The translations under genes and the position numbers were made by a program. From assembly GCA_027579435.1 (NCBI GenBank), contig JANBPK010000400.1:1-28475 (forward strand): 28,475 bases of DNA, read 5' to 3'. Shown in pieces: positions 1 to 9,590 of this stretch (positions are counted from its first letter, which is position 1; every line of letters begins with the position of its first letter). The notes under the pieces are model-generated. The model was not told where the DNA came from, ran no database searches, and saw only the letters and a program-made list of their open reading frames with translations. The DNA is from Candolleomyces eurysporus (taxonomy: Eukaryota > Basidiomycota > Agaricomycetes > Agaricales > Psathyrellaceae).

Positions 1-2480
1 GGTGTCGCGGTTCGATTTCTCCAGGACCTCGTTGGCGTTCTCAAGCGTGCGTATGACGCCCCGCGTCTTCTCCAGCTCCCCGCTCGTATGCTGCAGCTTG
101 ATCTGCGTCGTCCTCAGCGCCGCCTGCGTGCCCGACGCCTGGTTCTGCAGCTCCATGATCGAGGTGGACAGCTTGGNCCCCCTGGTCCATCTTCTCCTGC
201 TCGAGCTTCCGCACGCGCTCCTGCGCCCGCCGCTCGCTCTCCCGCACCTGCTCCTCCGCGCGCCGCTCCACTTCGCCCATGCGCCGGTCGTATTCTCGGA
301 CTCGCTCCTTNTGCCTTTTCGACCTCCTTTTCGCGCTTCTTGGCTTCCTTGGCTCGCTCCTTCTCGCGTTCGTCCAGTGCCTTCTCCTTGTCTTTCGCCT
401 CTTTCACCCTCCCCTCGAGTTTGCCTACGTCCAGCCGGGATAGAGCGAGCTCAGCAGTAGCTTCGGTGTACTTTTGTTTGTACAAGAGGGATTCGGACTC
501 TGCGCGTTGGAGGAGCTGTACGAGCGTTTGGGATGGGACCGAGAGGAGAGCCGAGAGGCGCGATGAAGGCCAGTTGGCGTCATTAGCTGGGTTATGAGAT
601 CGATTGCCTGCACTATGAATCGGACTGTGGGTAGCGCTGATGGGATGAGGGTGAGGCGACAAACCTCCGCCCGACGCAGGTGGTTGAGAGCCCGAAGCAA
701 GAGGCTGAGGATGGAGATGATAAGGAGACAGCTGGTGGCCCTCGATCCCCAGATCCATCCCCGTCCGCGTATTGTCGAGCTCCGGCGGCATCCTCGATAC
801 CCGCCTGCTCGCGCTCCCGCCCTGCCCCCCCCGACCCTCTNCNCGTCGTCGTTGGGGCTTTGTGCGTTCCGCGGACTGGCGGGGTTCAACAGCCCTCCTC
901 CCTCCACCCAGTCCATCTCTGGACCCCCGTTCGGAGCACGGGCACGCAAGTGCCTCAGATCGTCCGCCCCACTGCCAATGATGCTGCTATCATCCTCTCC
1001 GTCGTGATCGTCAACATGCGTGCGGGAGAACGAGGTCGTAGTAACAGGCTGTCCGTACCCCGACGTGCTCTCACTCGTACTCGAAGTCGTCTCCGTGCTC
1101 GACGTCGATCCGGTTTTCGAAGTTGGGTGATTCGAGGCAGAATGGGATTTCGCCAGTGGTTTGTTAGGATCCGCGGTGGAGTACCCGTACCCTTTGTCCA
1201 AATCCGGGTGAGGTTGTGGTGCAGCGAAGGGATGCTGCTGGGAAGGATGAGGAGACGCTGACGAGGACATAACGACGGGGAAGGCCGAGTAGGGGTCGAG
1301 GGCGCTGTATGCCGGTAAAGAGCCTTTCTTTCCTCCGTTTCCGTTCGTGCTGCCGTTCATCCCTTTGGCATGTCCACCCGCGCTACCCTCCCTACTCCCC
1401 ATCTTTTCTGGACTCTCGACAAAGTCTCCTGCGTGCCCGGGGTGCTGCTCTCGCTGATATGCAGCATAGCTCCCTGTAGCAAACGAAGTAGGGGGGAACG
1501 GGTGGGCACTCGTCGGTGTGGGTGTCCTGTCGCTCTCACCGTCGTCGTGGTCGTGGTGGTCCCCAGCAATCGTCGTGATCCCGTCCAGACCGAGCGTCAC
1601 GTCTCCGCCGTCGTACATGCTAATAGGCATCCCGAGTCCATCGACGGGTGTCGAGGTCGCAAGTATCCCAGCGGCGTGGCGAGGGCTCGGGTTATGCAGG
1701 GTTAGGTTATGCGGAGAGTTGGGGTTCAGGTCTGGATGTAGTGGGCCAGATCCGAGGGCCAGTTTGTCGTGCATGGGTGGTGGTGTTGGGGGTACGATGG
1801 CGGGTGTTGCCGCTGTTGGTGCCGACGTGTCGTCGTGCTCGGGGTCGTGTCGGTGAGTGGACTTGGACCTCTTGTCCCTCTTCTTCTCCTTGTCCTTGTG
1901 CTCGCGGTGGTGATGCTTCTTGGAGCTGCCGCTCTTCTCCTTGTCCTTCTCCTTTTCGCGGTGGCTCTTCCGCTCCTTCCTGTCCTTGTCCTTCTCCTTG
2001 TCGCGTGTCCTCGACCTGTCCTTGTCCTTCTTNGACTTTTCCTTATCCTTTTGTCGCTCCNTCTCTCTGGCCCTGGAGCGTTCTCGGTCGCGCTCCCTAT
2101 CCCGTTCGCTGACAACGCCNACCCCGCTGGACCCGACGGCGCCTATTGCGGAGCTGGTATTGGTTTTGACGGGTGCACCCGCAAGGATCTGCTGGAGAAC
2201 CCTTGATGAGGGTCCTGGAACACCTACCGGACCCGANGGGGGAGGCNTGNGCCTGAGCCATGACGAGCTCAGCGAGAGTGTTGCCCCCTCCGCCAGAGCC
2301 GGAGGCCACAGGATGAACCGCATACTTGGCTTTCCGGGCATTATAGTGGTCGATCACGTTGCGTGCAAAGTAGGAGTCTGGGGAGGTCGTGCTCGAGCGC
2401 GTAGGTGACAGCAGAGGCGGTGGGGGTATGATATGGGTCTGCGTCTGTGGGGGAACAGTAGTCGTTTTCGTAGGCGGCAT
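1..2480 (-). CDS. Low-complexity, charged coiled-coil protein (partial, N-interrupted)
   Basis: I do not recognise the family. The first in-frame ATG is at 2480 with an A at -3 (cacaATG); the frame is open further upstream but has no ATG. The N-terminus is rich in Pro and Thr and holds a possibly conserved patch (SYFARNVIDHYNARKAKYAV). Next comes a Lys/Asp/Glu/Arg tract with repeated KDKEK and RERD-type units (about 2110-1860), a long Ser/Pro/His-rich disordered stretch, and a C-terminal coiled coil (about 600-1) rich in Glu, Lys, Arg and Leu. The frame changes at Ns near 2237-2250, 841/843, 311 and 177. Dropping the N bases restores it at the last three sites. No intron is visible, and the 3' end lies outside the window. 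Architecture suggests a nuclear or scaffold protein, but that is only inference. Confidence 0.7.
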
Positions 2481-3188
2481 TGTGGGGGTTTTCGCAGGAA
2501 GGGGTGGTGGGAGCCCGAGCTGAGTTTGTATAGGGGGCAGGCGGGTGTGGTTTAGCCTGTGTGGATTGTTGTTTTGCTGGGTGGTGGTCTGAATAGAGGG
2601 CCCGGAGAAGAAGCTGGGTAAGGGTTTACAGCAAGCTATCAGCCGGCTAGAAGCGAGATGATATGATACGGTATGGGTGCACACCTGTTGTGTGTCGACC
2701 TATCAAACTCTTCATGAAACATTCTCTATCCGCTCAATGAATTCCTAAGCGCCCGTCTCTGGCACTATCTCCTCCAATCCGGTGTCGCTCCACTCGGTGC
2801 AGTAGTTTGTGGGTCCGTGTATTTGCACAGCGGCACAGCAGGGTAGTTTGCGGTATGTATCACAGCAGTGGCAGAGCACAGATCGAAAGCAGGGAGGGCA
2901 GGGGTATCGTTCGTTGGGGTATCCGTATCTCACTGGAAAGGACAATTCGAACCAAACCCCCGATCCCCCGGCCCGTGCCCAAACAACGTGCCAAACTTTG
3001 CCCGCGGGCCGGACGGCGTGCGTGGGAATCCGGCTGCGTCGGCGTTCCATTTACCAACTCTGCAGCGTATCAGTTGAAGGATAGTTGAAAGTCATATTAT
3101 AAGAAGAAAACATAGAGCATAGATGCATATACGACGTTTGAGCAAAGCTTCTTTAACCTATAAACCTCACCACTCACTTCGGCTACCC
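2481..3188. other. Intergenic / 5' flank of the coiled-coil gene
   Basis: No convincing gene. It should hold the promoter and leader of the leftward coiled-coil gene and the 3' flank of the next leftward gene. A GC-rich patch at about 2990-3050 gives overlapping open frames on both strands without recognisable content. Confidence 0.5.
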
Positions 3189-4524
3189 TCAACAGATGAC
3201 GCAGCGATTCGAGCTCTCAGAAACAGCCAAATCGTCGGTCCCATCTCTCATACTCACATCCGAATCATACCCCTCATCATCGTCTTCTCCATCAGAATCA
3301 TAACCCACCCTCTCCTGTAACCCCCCTTCTTCCACCTCCTCAAATCTCACCGCCCCGTCTAATCCGCTTTCGTGTGTACACTCCAACTCCTCGTTGGCCA
3401 ATCTAACAACATATTTGCCACCTGAACTAGTGCCGTACCCTTCGTATAAAACGGTACACTCGGGAACTGCCCACTGTCCGGCTCTATAGTCATCGCTATA
3501 GCTGAGAATGGTCGAGGTATCGGTACCCGTGACCCAATACATACCATCCGGGTCCGGCTCTTTGCCTTCAGTGAGACGAGCAAAATATTTGCTCGAGAGT
3601 GAGCCGGATCGGGTCGTGGACGGAGGTGGAGGCGAAGGAGGAGAACGCGACGAAAAAGGGTAAACTCCCCCGCTAACAACCTCGTCTTCGTCTTCGTCTC
3701 CACCCTCACTCTCGCTTCCACTCTCATCATCGCTTTCATCTGGGGAAGGCAAAGCAGCGAGTGCCAGAATCGCTTCCAAGTCCCCAATATTCTCGATAGT
3801 GATGAACGGTAAGAAATCTCTCACATCCATAGGCCTCATCACCACCGGAACACCCACCCCACCATCCTCCCCTNCCCCTACAACTTCCTCCACCTTCCTC
3901 GTCATCGCCGGCCCGCCCCTCCTAAACCGCTTCGTATCGAACCTCCACCTTTTCCTGCCCCCTNGCGGTGTTCTCCTCCTCAGCTTGAAGAAGCCTCTCA
4001 TCAAACCCGAGCAGCGTAACCCCGCTCCGATCGTACTTGAACCTCACGGGACTCACGTCCTGCTTCAACACACTCACCCTCCAACCGGCTTTATAGGCTT
4101 CATACCACCACCCTTTGATCACCTCCTCCATCTCCCGCTGTTGGGGCGTCCACCTCTCTTTGGGGATCCCAGCGTAGTGTTTAGGGTAAAAGTACGGATA
4201 CAAAGAGTTGAGCGAACCGAGGACTAGAGGTTTCTCCCATGGTTTCGGGGTAGGCGGGGGTTGGGGTGTGAGTACGCACGGTTTGAGCTCGAGCTCCGCC
4301 AGAGGTTTGCGAGTGCGGTTTACCCTAGGCGCTGGTGTGGGAGTTGGAGGAGTCTGCTGCCGTGCCTGCGATTGAGCTGTGGACCGGGTATATGGTCTAT
4401 TGTACGGTTTATTCGAAGGTGAACTCGAAGAAGAAGAGGAAGTCTGAGTCTGAGGGGAAGCGGAGGAAGCGGAATTGGACGCGAATGCGGAACCTTGTTG
4501 GCGACGACGACGATCCGATGGCAT
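3189..4524 (-). CDS. Hypothetical acidic protein with C-terminal CaaX-like motif
   Basis: Start is the ATG at 4524 (MPSDRRRRQQ). The frame is open to TGA at 3189-3191 if the N at 3963 is dropped, giving 444 residues; a second N at 3874 does not disturb the frame. The N-terminus (about 80 residues) is Ser/Thr/Pro/Gln-rich and probably disordered. The middle has a folded-looking, aromatic-rich part (LNSLYPYFYPKHYAG, WWYEAYKAGWRVSVL, VRFKYDRSGVTLLGFDERLL). A strongly acidic Asp/Glu/Ser tract follows, then another aromatic part (DGMYWVTGTDTS, YRAGQWAVPECTVLYEGYG) and a second acidic tail. The last four residues are CVIC, which fits the CaaX prenylation consensus (Ras-type ends such as CIIC), so membrane tethering is possible. 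I do not recognise a family and assign no function. Confidence 0.72.
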
Positions 4525-4708
4525 AATAGTGTTAGAGTTTCCTGTGTCTTTGAGCTTGCTGTGCTGACTCGAGAGATGGCTAAGGTGGACACCAACCCTC
4601 CCTTCGACCCCTTATAACAGCCATCCCAACTCTGGCTTTGACCAGCCCTCTGCTACTCTGTGTGCTTGGACACAACGCAACGCAACAAAAAAAACCGTGC
4701 GGAGGCTG

Positions 4709-4732
4709 TGCTTGGACCCATGCTTGGACCCA
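4709..4732. repeat. 12-bp tandem duplication
   Basis: The unit TGCTTGGACCCA occurs twice head to tail; a related TGTGCTTGGACAC lies near 4660. Length is too short for any class assignment, and it is 5' of the leftward gene at 3189-4524. Confidence 0.7.
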
Positions 4733-5947
4733 TGATTGACAACGGCCAGCGTGCCGACTTGCCGTGTTGGCTTTGACAACTCGAGTCCCTCGAGCTAGTG
4801 CTTGGCAGAAATCCGAGTTGCAGATACAATAAGCGGAGAATGAAGCTCACCTTGCGGGAAGGAAGAGCAATTCGTATGCGTGATCGAGCTTAATCGACAG
4901 CCAATTTCCCGGCTCCTATCAAGAGCTCTGGACTACCTGCCTTTCCCTTCATAATGAAGGCTGAGAATCGAGTACCCTTCTACTGTCTTCACCGAATAAG
5001 CACATTGGCTGAGTTTCAAACTGAAAGCTGTTCTCCAGACCGAGGTTCGTGCGTAGGTTGCCCTATCACACTTGCTCATATAATGGTTGAGAGAAAGGTA
5101 AGACTTCGAGTGGGCAGTACCTCCACAGAGGAGTGCTCAAATCCACGCGTCTTGAACGACACTTCCATGTAGTGCGATCAGCAGTCCGAGTCACAAGTGC
5201 AAGTTGTAGAAGTCCCCGGGCGATGCGCGTCAGCCCGAGAAGAAAGACCCGAGAGAGCCACTAGTGCTATGTATCAAATTAGGAGATGTCGAACATGCTC
5301 CTCCCCGGACCGATTCTCGATACAGGTCGTAGGGTGTGGATCTCGCCTTCCTCTCAGTTTAACCACGCGCCAGTGGACTAATTCGTCACTTCTGAGGCCA
5401 TGGGACCGCTTCTTGGCTCAGGGTTAGCGTACCTGTGGCGACTCCAAGCTCATCCAATGTACTGCTCAGCAGGTTCGAGAACTCGTCGCACGTCTCGGCG
5501 ATTATTCTTATTTGCCTTCTCCCCGGATACTCGGCCGAAGTGCGTATTCGCCCCCTAGATTGCGGGGATGCATTCCGAGTCGGCCATGAACGTTTGGCTT
5601 GTAGTCAGTGAACCAAGATCGTCTACATCGTCCAAAAAACTCTTTCTTACTTTCTCACTATCCCTATGAATAGGAGGTACTCACGCACATGCACAGAAAA
5701 GCAGTGGAAGATGTCTCGGGATTAGTATATCGGCGAAGGAGGAACCACTAACTTGCTCCCTGAAGTCACTAGAAAGTGACTCCCCACAGAATCATCCTTT
5801 GCTTCTTCGTTGCGGGGAAGCCATGAAGTCAACTCAGAGTTAACTCATTGTCACCGTCTTCGAATATTCTAGCGTCGATCGCGAAAGTCAGATCGTGCAC
5901 CAGTCTGATACAAGTTTCGGGCAGCGTGCACCGGCTCGCACTGTAGG

Positions 5948-5954
5948 TATAAAG
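5948..5954 (+). promoter_or_regulatory. TATA box of the I66-like inhibitor gene
   Basis: TATAAAG lies 83 nt before the ATG at 6037, a usual distance for a fungal gene with a short leader. Assigned by sequence and position only. Confidence 0.55.
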
Positions 5955-6036
5955 GGTCAAGAGGTTTGGATTGGTATCTCCAGTCTGCTCAGCACTTTCA
6001 ACTCTCATCGAATCCTCTCGAATAACAACCTCTACA

Positions 6037-6703
6037 ATGCCTCTCGAAAGCGGAACCTATATAATCTCTAGCGTCTCCAGCGACACCCCTCTTGGCGTCC
6101 TCCCCTTCGACAACGATGGCGGCTCTTCCGAGCCCGCGAGCATTGGTACTCTTCGAGAGCACGACACAGCGCCCAAGGTACGTCCTCCGAGTGACACCGT
6201 CTGCACCGAGGTTGCTGATCATGGCACGTTGTCCTTTACACCACATTAACAACAGTGGAAGATCGTCAAAGACTCGAGTGGAAAGGAGGTCTATCACATC
6301 TATCTCAAAGATGTTGGTCGTGCTGTTAGCCAAAACCATCTCTTGTGGGCCGACCCCTCCAAGAACGACGATAAGAAGGGGGTATGGAACGTTCAATACC
6401 AGGAGCATCACGGAGAGCATATTTATACGTAAGTGATCTATCCGATCGACGGACTCGATAAGCACGCTCAACTCGGTATCTGTTTTCACTCGACGCCGTT
6501 CGTGACATATTTCCAACATAATGAATGGGTGTTTATCTAGCATCTGCGAGCTCTGGACCGGAATGGGATGGGTCGTCCCAGGTGGCCAAAGTGGAACTCA
6601 GGTCTCCATCAGGCCGCTCATCGTGGCGCCAAGCTTCCCCCCAATGTTTCCACCTTTCGAGCTCTTCAAGATCGTCCGCGTTGAGGATGATGATGAGGAG
6701 TGA
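6037..6703 (+). CDS. I66-type (mycospin-like) serine protease inhibitor
   Basis: Three exons: 6037-6177, 6256-6428 and 6541-6703, joined by introns with GTACGT...ACAG and GTAAGT...CTAG ends; phases 0 and 2 close into one 158-residue frame. It begins MPLESGTYIISSV, followed by a segment with a near-invariant W-K-I-V, the pattern of the small beta-trefoil inhibitors of mushrooms (MEROPS I66, cnispin/mycospin family), which are about 140-160 residues. There is no signal peptide, as is usual for these cytosolic inhibitors. The C-terminus ends ELFKIVRVEDDDEE, and the acidic tail is ordinary for the group. Known members block trypsin-like proteases and have defence or regulatory roles; the specificity here cannot be read from sequence. 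A TATA box precedes it. Confidence 0.85.
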
Positions 6704-7073
6704 GATGGGATCGTGAGCTCGGGGTCATGCCTCGTTCTCTGATCTTTTTTCGAGATTGGTTCAACAGTCAGGCCGGCGTCAAGTGGGAAACTCTCAGAGG
6801 AGAACATGGACATTGTGGTATCAGTTTGTTGTAGTCTGTTGTGTTGGTAGCAAATGATATGGATATCGAGGTGTATGCCTGCTGGCTTCGACTGACAGTC
6901 TGTAAACCAGACACTTGCGCATACATATATTCATCAACGAAACCAACGCACACCAAAAGACCAGACAACTATAGAACAGAGGCACATGTGAACATGGGAT
7001 TCCGACTCGGCAGTCCATAAGATAGAACAGCAACGAGATAGTGGTACATACGGTAGTAAAACGACGTCAACTT
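6704..7073. other. Convergent intergenic spacer
   Basis: 3' flanks of the rightward inhibitor gene and the leftward F-box gene. No gene or notable structure seen. Confidence 0.5.
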
Positions 7074-8699
7074 TCAAGCTTCCATTGGGTTACGAGGCAC
7101 AGAAACAGGTTTGACTTCAACTAAGCAGCGAGCAGGATACGGCGGCCCTCGAAAAATCACCGTTGAATCATCCGTCTCAATCTTCTGAACCACAGGTCTC
7201 CACTCTTCCTTCAACGGATCGGTTAAAAGGTTTGGTCGAGGGGGCATATGAATACGCTCCAAGTGCCTCCCTCTAATAGGAGTAGACGGGAGGCGTGCGT
7301 ACGACTCCCTCTGAAGGTCCTCAAGCACAATGGGATACTCGAACGGACGAGTAAAAATTACTGACCTCAGTTCCGGCATCGTCTCTAACACCAAATGCCA
7401 ATCCGACACGCACGATACCGACGTGATATACAACTCCCTGATTCCTCCTAGAAGCGATCCCACATATGGAAGGAGTACGGGAATTGAACTGGAGGCGTGG
7501 ATGAAAATTGTCGATGATGAGGTTCGCGTCAGGGTGAATTCGGATTTCCCGCGGATTTCTGAATGGGTCAGAACGAGGGTATTAGGTCGAGTAAGTCCCG
7601 CTGCGTCCCATTGATCGACGACTTGTTGTTGGCTGGGATCGCCGAAAAGTTGCAGCTGAGCACCCGCCTGATACAGAGGGAGTTCTTTGAACCAAAAGTG
7701 CAGTGTGCACTGCGGTTGGATACCGATATGGGCGAGAATACACCGCGGGTTGTCAATTGCATGAACCGGATTGTCTTCCCCAAATACGAAAGTGTGTAGA
7801 TGTGGAAATCGGGCAAGTGGTGCCGTCGGCCAGATAAAACGCTCTGGGACATGGGGCCCTGCGTTGACTAATGACAGGGACTGCAGCCCTGGTGAAAGTG
7901 AGAGAACGTGCACAAAATCACTTATTCGCAACCTCTCCGTCGCCGGTTGGTTGCAGAGATAGAGGTGTGTGAGATTTGGGAAGCTGTTTTGTGACCATGA
8001 TACGACGAAACTGAGGCTGAGCTTTCGCAAGGATGGCACAAACCCACCGAAAATCTTTGGCAGATGCCCTGCCTGTAGGTTGTTGCCATCCGCGAAGCTC
8101 AGGTCAGAGACTTCGAGAGAAAGCGATTGGAGTTTAGGGGTATCGAAGTCTCGGAGGATATCCCAGAGCTTTGGACCGAGGTTCCATGTCTCTGAGAGAT
8201 GCAACGAGACTATCTGGGTGTGTCGCGCGTTTCTCCTGAACTGATCGAAGAAGGGACCGGGTCGAATGCCATGAGTGGTAGGTACCCAACGGGTCATGCA
8301 TCGCTGATGGAGATGCAACGGGGTTGACGAGCCGGCGTTCTTGAGGAAGTAAAGTCCCCAAGCGCTCTCGCCAAACCAGCTGGGGATGACAAGATGATTC
8401 CAGAGTCTTGGCTCCTGCAGTGCGACCCGCCTCCAATGAGAACATACATGCGTTATTTCCCGAACCGCGGAGTTGGCGTATCGAAAACGACCCTCCGGGA
8501 AGGTGGCAATGGGGGACTCTACAAAGAAGTCGCGTATGTGGGAGGATCGAATGAGCGAAAAAATATAAGATAGAATGTCGGAAGGTAGATTATTGATGCG
8601 AGATCTTGAGTTGTGGCGTAAGCGGATGAGGCGTGCTGAGTATTGCATATCACGCTCCATATTCAATAACTGTACGGTAGTCCGTTGCGGTAATCCCAT
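7074..8699 (-). CDS. F-box domain protein
   Basis: Single-exon frame of 541 residues from the ATG at 8699 to TGA at 7074. A short basic lead of about 34 residues is followed by an F-box (about 35-110): INNLPSDILSYIFSLI, then VCSHWRRVALQEPRLWNHL, the usual Leu-Pro-x-(D/E)-(I/V)-Leu start and Trp/Leu-rich end. The remaining 430 residues contain irregular leucine-rich stretches (LPKIFGGFVPSLRKLSLSF, FPNLTHLYL, LSPGLQSLSLVNAG), as in the large lineage-expanded F-box families of Agaricomycetes. By family knowledge these recruit substrates to SCF ubiquitin ligases through Skp1; the substrate is unknown. ATGs at codons 14 and 18 are possible alternative starts. The frame shows no damage. Confidence 0.88.
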   Translation of the reverse strand: MGLPQRTTVQLLNMERDMQYSARLIRLRHNSRSRINNLPSDILSYIFSLIRSSHIRDFFVESPIATFPEGRFRYANSAVREITHVCSHWRRVALQEPRLWNHLVIPSWFGESAWGLYFLKNAGSSTPLHLHQRCMTRWVPTTHGIRPGPFFDQFRRNARHTQIVSLHLSETWNLGPKLWDILRDFDTPKLQSLSLEVSDLSFADGNNLQAGHLPKIFGGFVPSLRKLSLSFVVSWSQNSFPNLTHLYLCNQPATERLRISDFVHVLSLSPGLQSLSLVNAGPHVPERFIWPTAPLARFPHLHTFVFGEDNPVHAIDNPRCILAHIGIQPQCTLHFWFKELPLYQAGAQLQLFGDPSQQQVVDQWDAAGLTRPNTLVLTHSEIRGKSEFTLTRTSSSTIFIHASSSIPVLLPYVGSLLGGIRELYITSVSCVSDWHLVLETMPELRSVIFTRPFEYPIVLEDLQRESYARLPSTPIRGRHLERIHMPPRPNLLTDPLKEEWRPVVQKIETDDSTVIFRGPPYPARCLVEVKPVSVPRNPMEA

Positions 8700-9590
8700 A
8701 CTTCAATTTTCAAATACAGGGACTCACAGATCTGAGTGATACATCTCTGAGTTGGGGTCAGACATTCAAGCGCCTAATTTGTTACCCTAAAGTGAACTTT
8801 CCTCACCTCCAGGTGATTGAGGGGTCTTTTCTCGTCAGGAGAGCTTCTTCTGTTGTTAAAAGCCGTTTGATCGCACTCAAGTGCTCGAGGAGCGACAAAT
8901 TGCTGGCTGTATGCAGGTGATCCATGGGACGAGGGACGATCGTAGATAGGAAGAAGCGATTATTGTTATCGACTCCCAATCTCCGACTCAAGTGTATGGA
9001 AAAGGCAATGCATTCAATACGGCGTGGCGCATATCACCTACAATGCCTCTGATTCCTAACACGGACAAACTGACATTTTCGGTGTTTGGTCCGCTTGTTG
9101 CTATTTGCTAGCGCGTAAGTACCAGTTTCGCTGGTAGTCATCATTAACTCAAACATAAATCTTCTCAGTTATACATTCTCCTCGCAGAATTTTCGAAGTG
9201 GNTTTTTTTGCCGACCGTAAATTTCCAGACTCGAATACCCAGGTACATGACTGTCCGGGTGCGAATTTGGACAGTGTCGTCTGGCCTTGTGACCTTGACG
9301 CGTGGACTTCAGTTTTGGTATCATGTCGTAACGGTAGGGGCAACAGCTCTCACTGCCCACCGCTGTGAGAGAAAGAAACTCCGAGTGAATTTAAGCACAT
9401 CACAAGGCTGTGCGCTTACCTCTGTATCATGACCATCGAGTTCGTGAGTTGACGCCCACAGTTATTGCCAGGTCTCGAAGTTGCAGGTTTAAAGTTATGA
9501 ATAATGAAACCTATCAATCCTTGCTTGGTGTGTCCCCTGCTTTGCGCCTTACCCGCTTTTACTGATTTCCATTGACAATTAACTCACCAG
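8700..9590. other. Intergenic region and unresolved 5' end of the TPR-CHAT gene
   Basis: Divergent promoter region between the F-box and TPR-CHAT genes. An ATG at 9497 (MNNETYQSLL) could begin the TPR-CHAT gene if a weak donor at 9532 is used, with an intron to 9590. Nothing else gene-like was found. A single N at 9202 lies beside a T run. Confidence 0.4.

Larger units (their letters stand above)
4525..6036. other. Gene-poor intergenic region
   Basis: About 1.5 kb between divergently transcribed genes. Only short open frames with no family resemblance and no consistent splice pattern are seen. The right end carries the promoter of the inhibitor gene. Confidence 0.5.

Noticed and set aside
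2745..3050. 101-codon open frame on the minus strand, cysteine-rich
   Set aside because: GC-rich patch with equally open frames on the other strand; no domain or splice support.
4954..5427. Two short plus-strand open frames (72 and 76 codons)
   Set aside because: No family likeness and no consistent splice sites.
9497..9531. First exon MNNETYQSLL for the TPR-CHAT gene
   Set aside because: Needs a poor donor (GTCCCC) to keep the frame; left as a possibility, not annotated.
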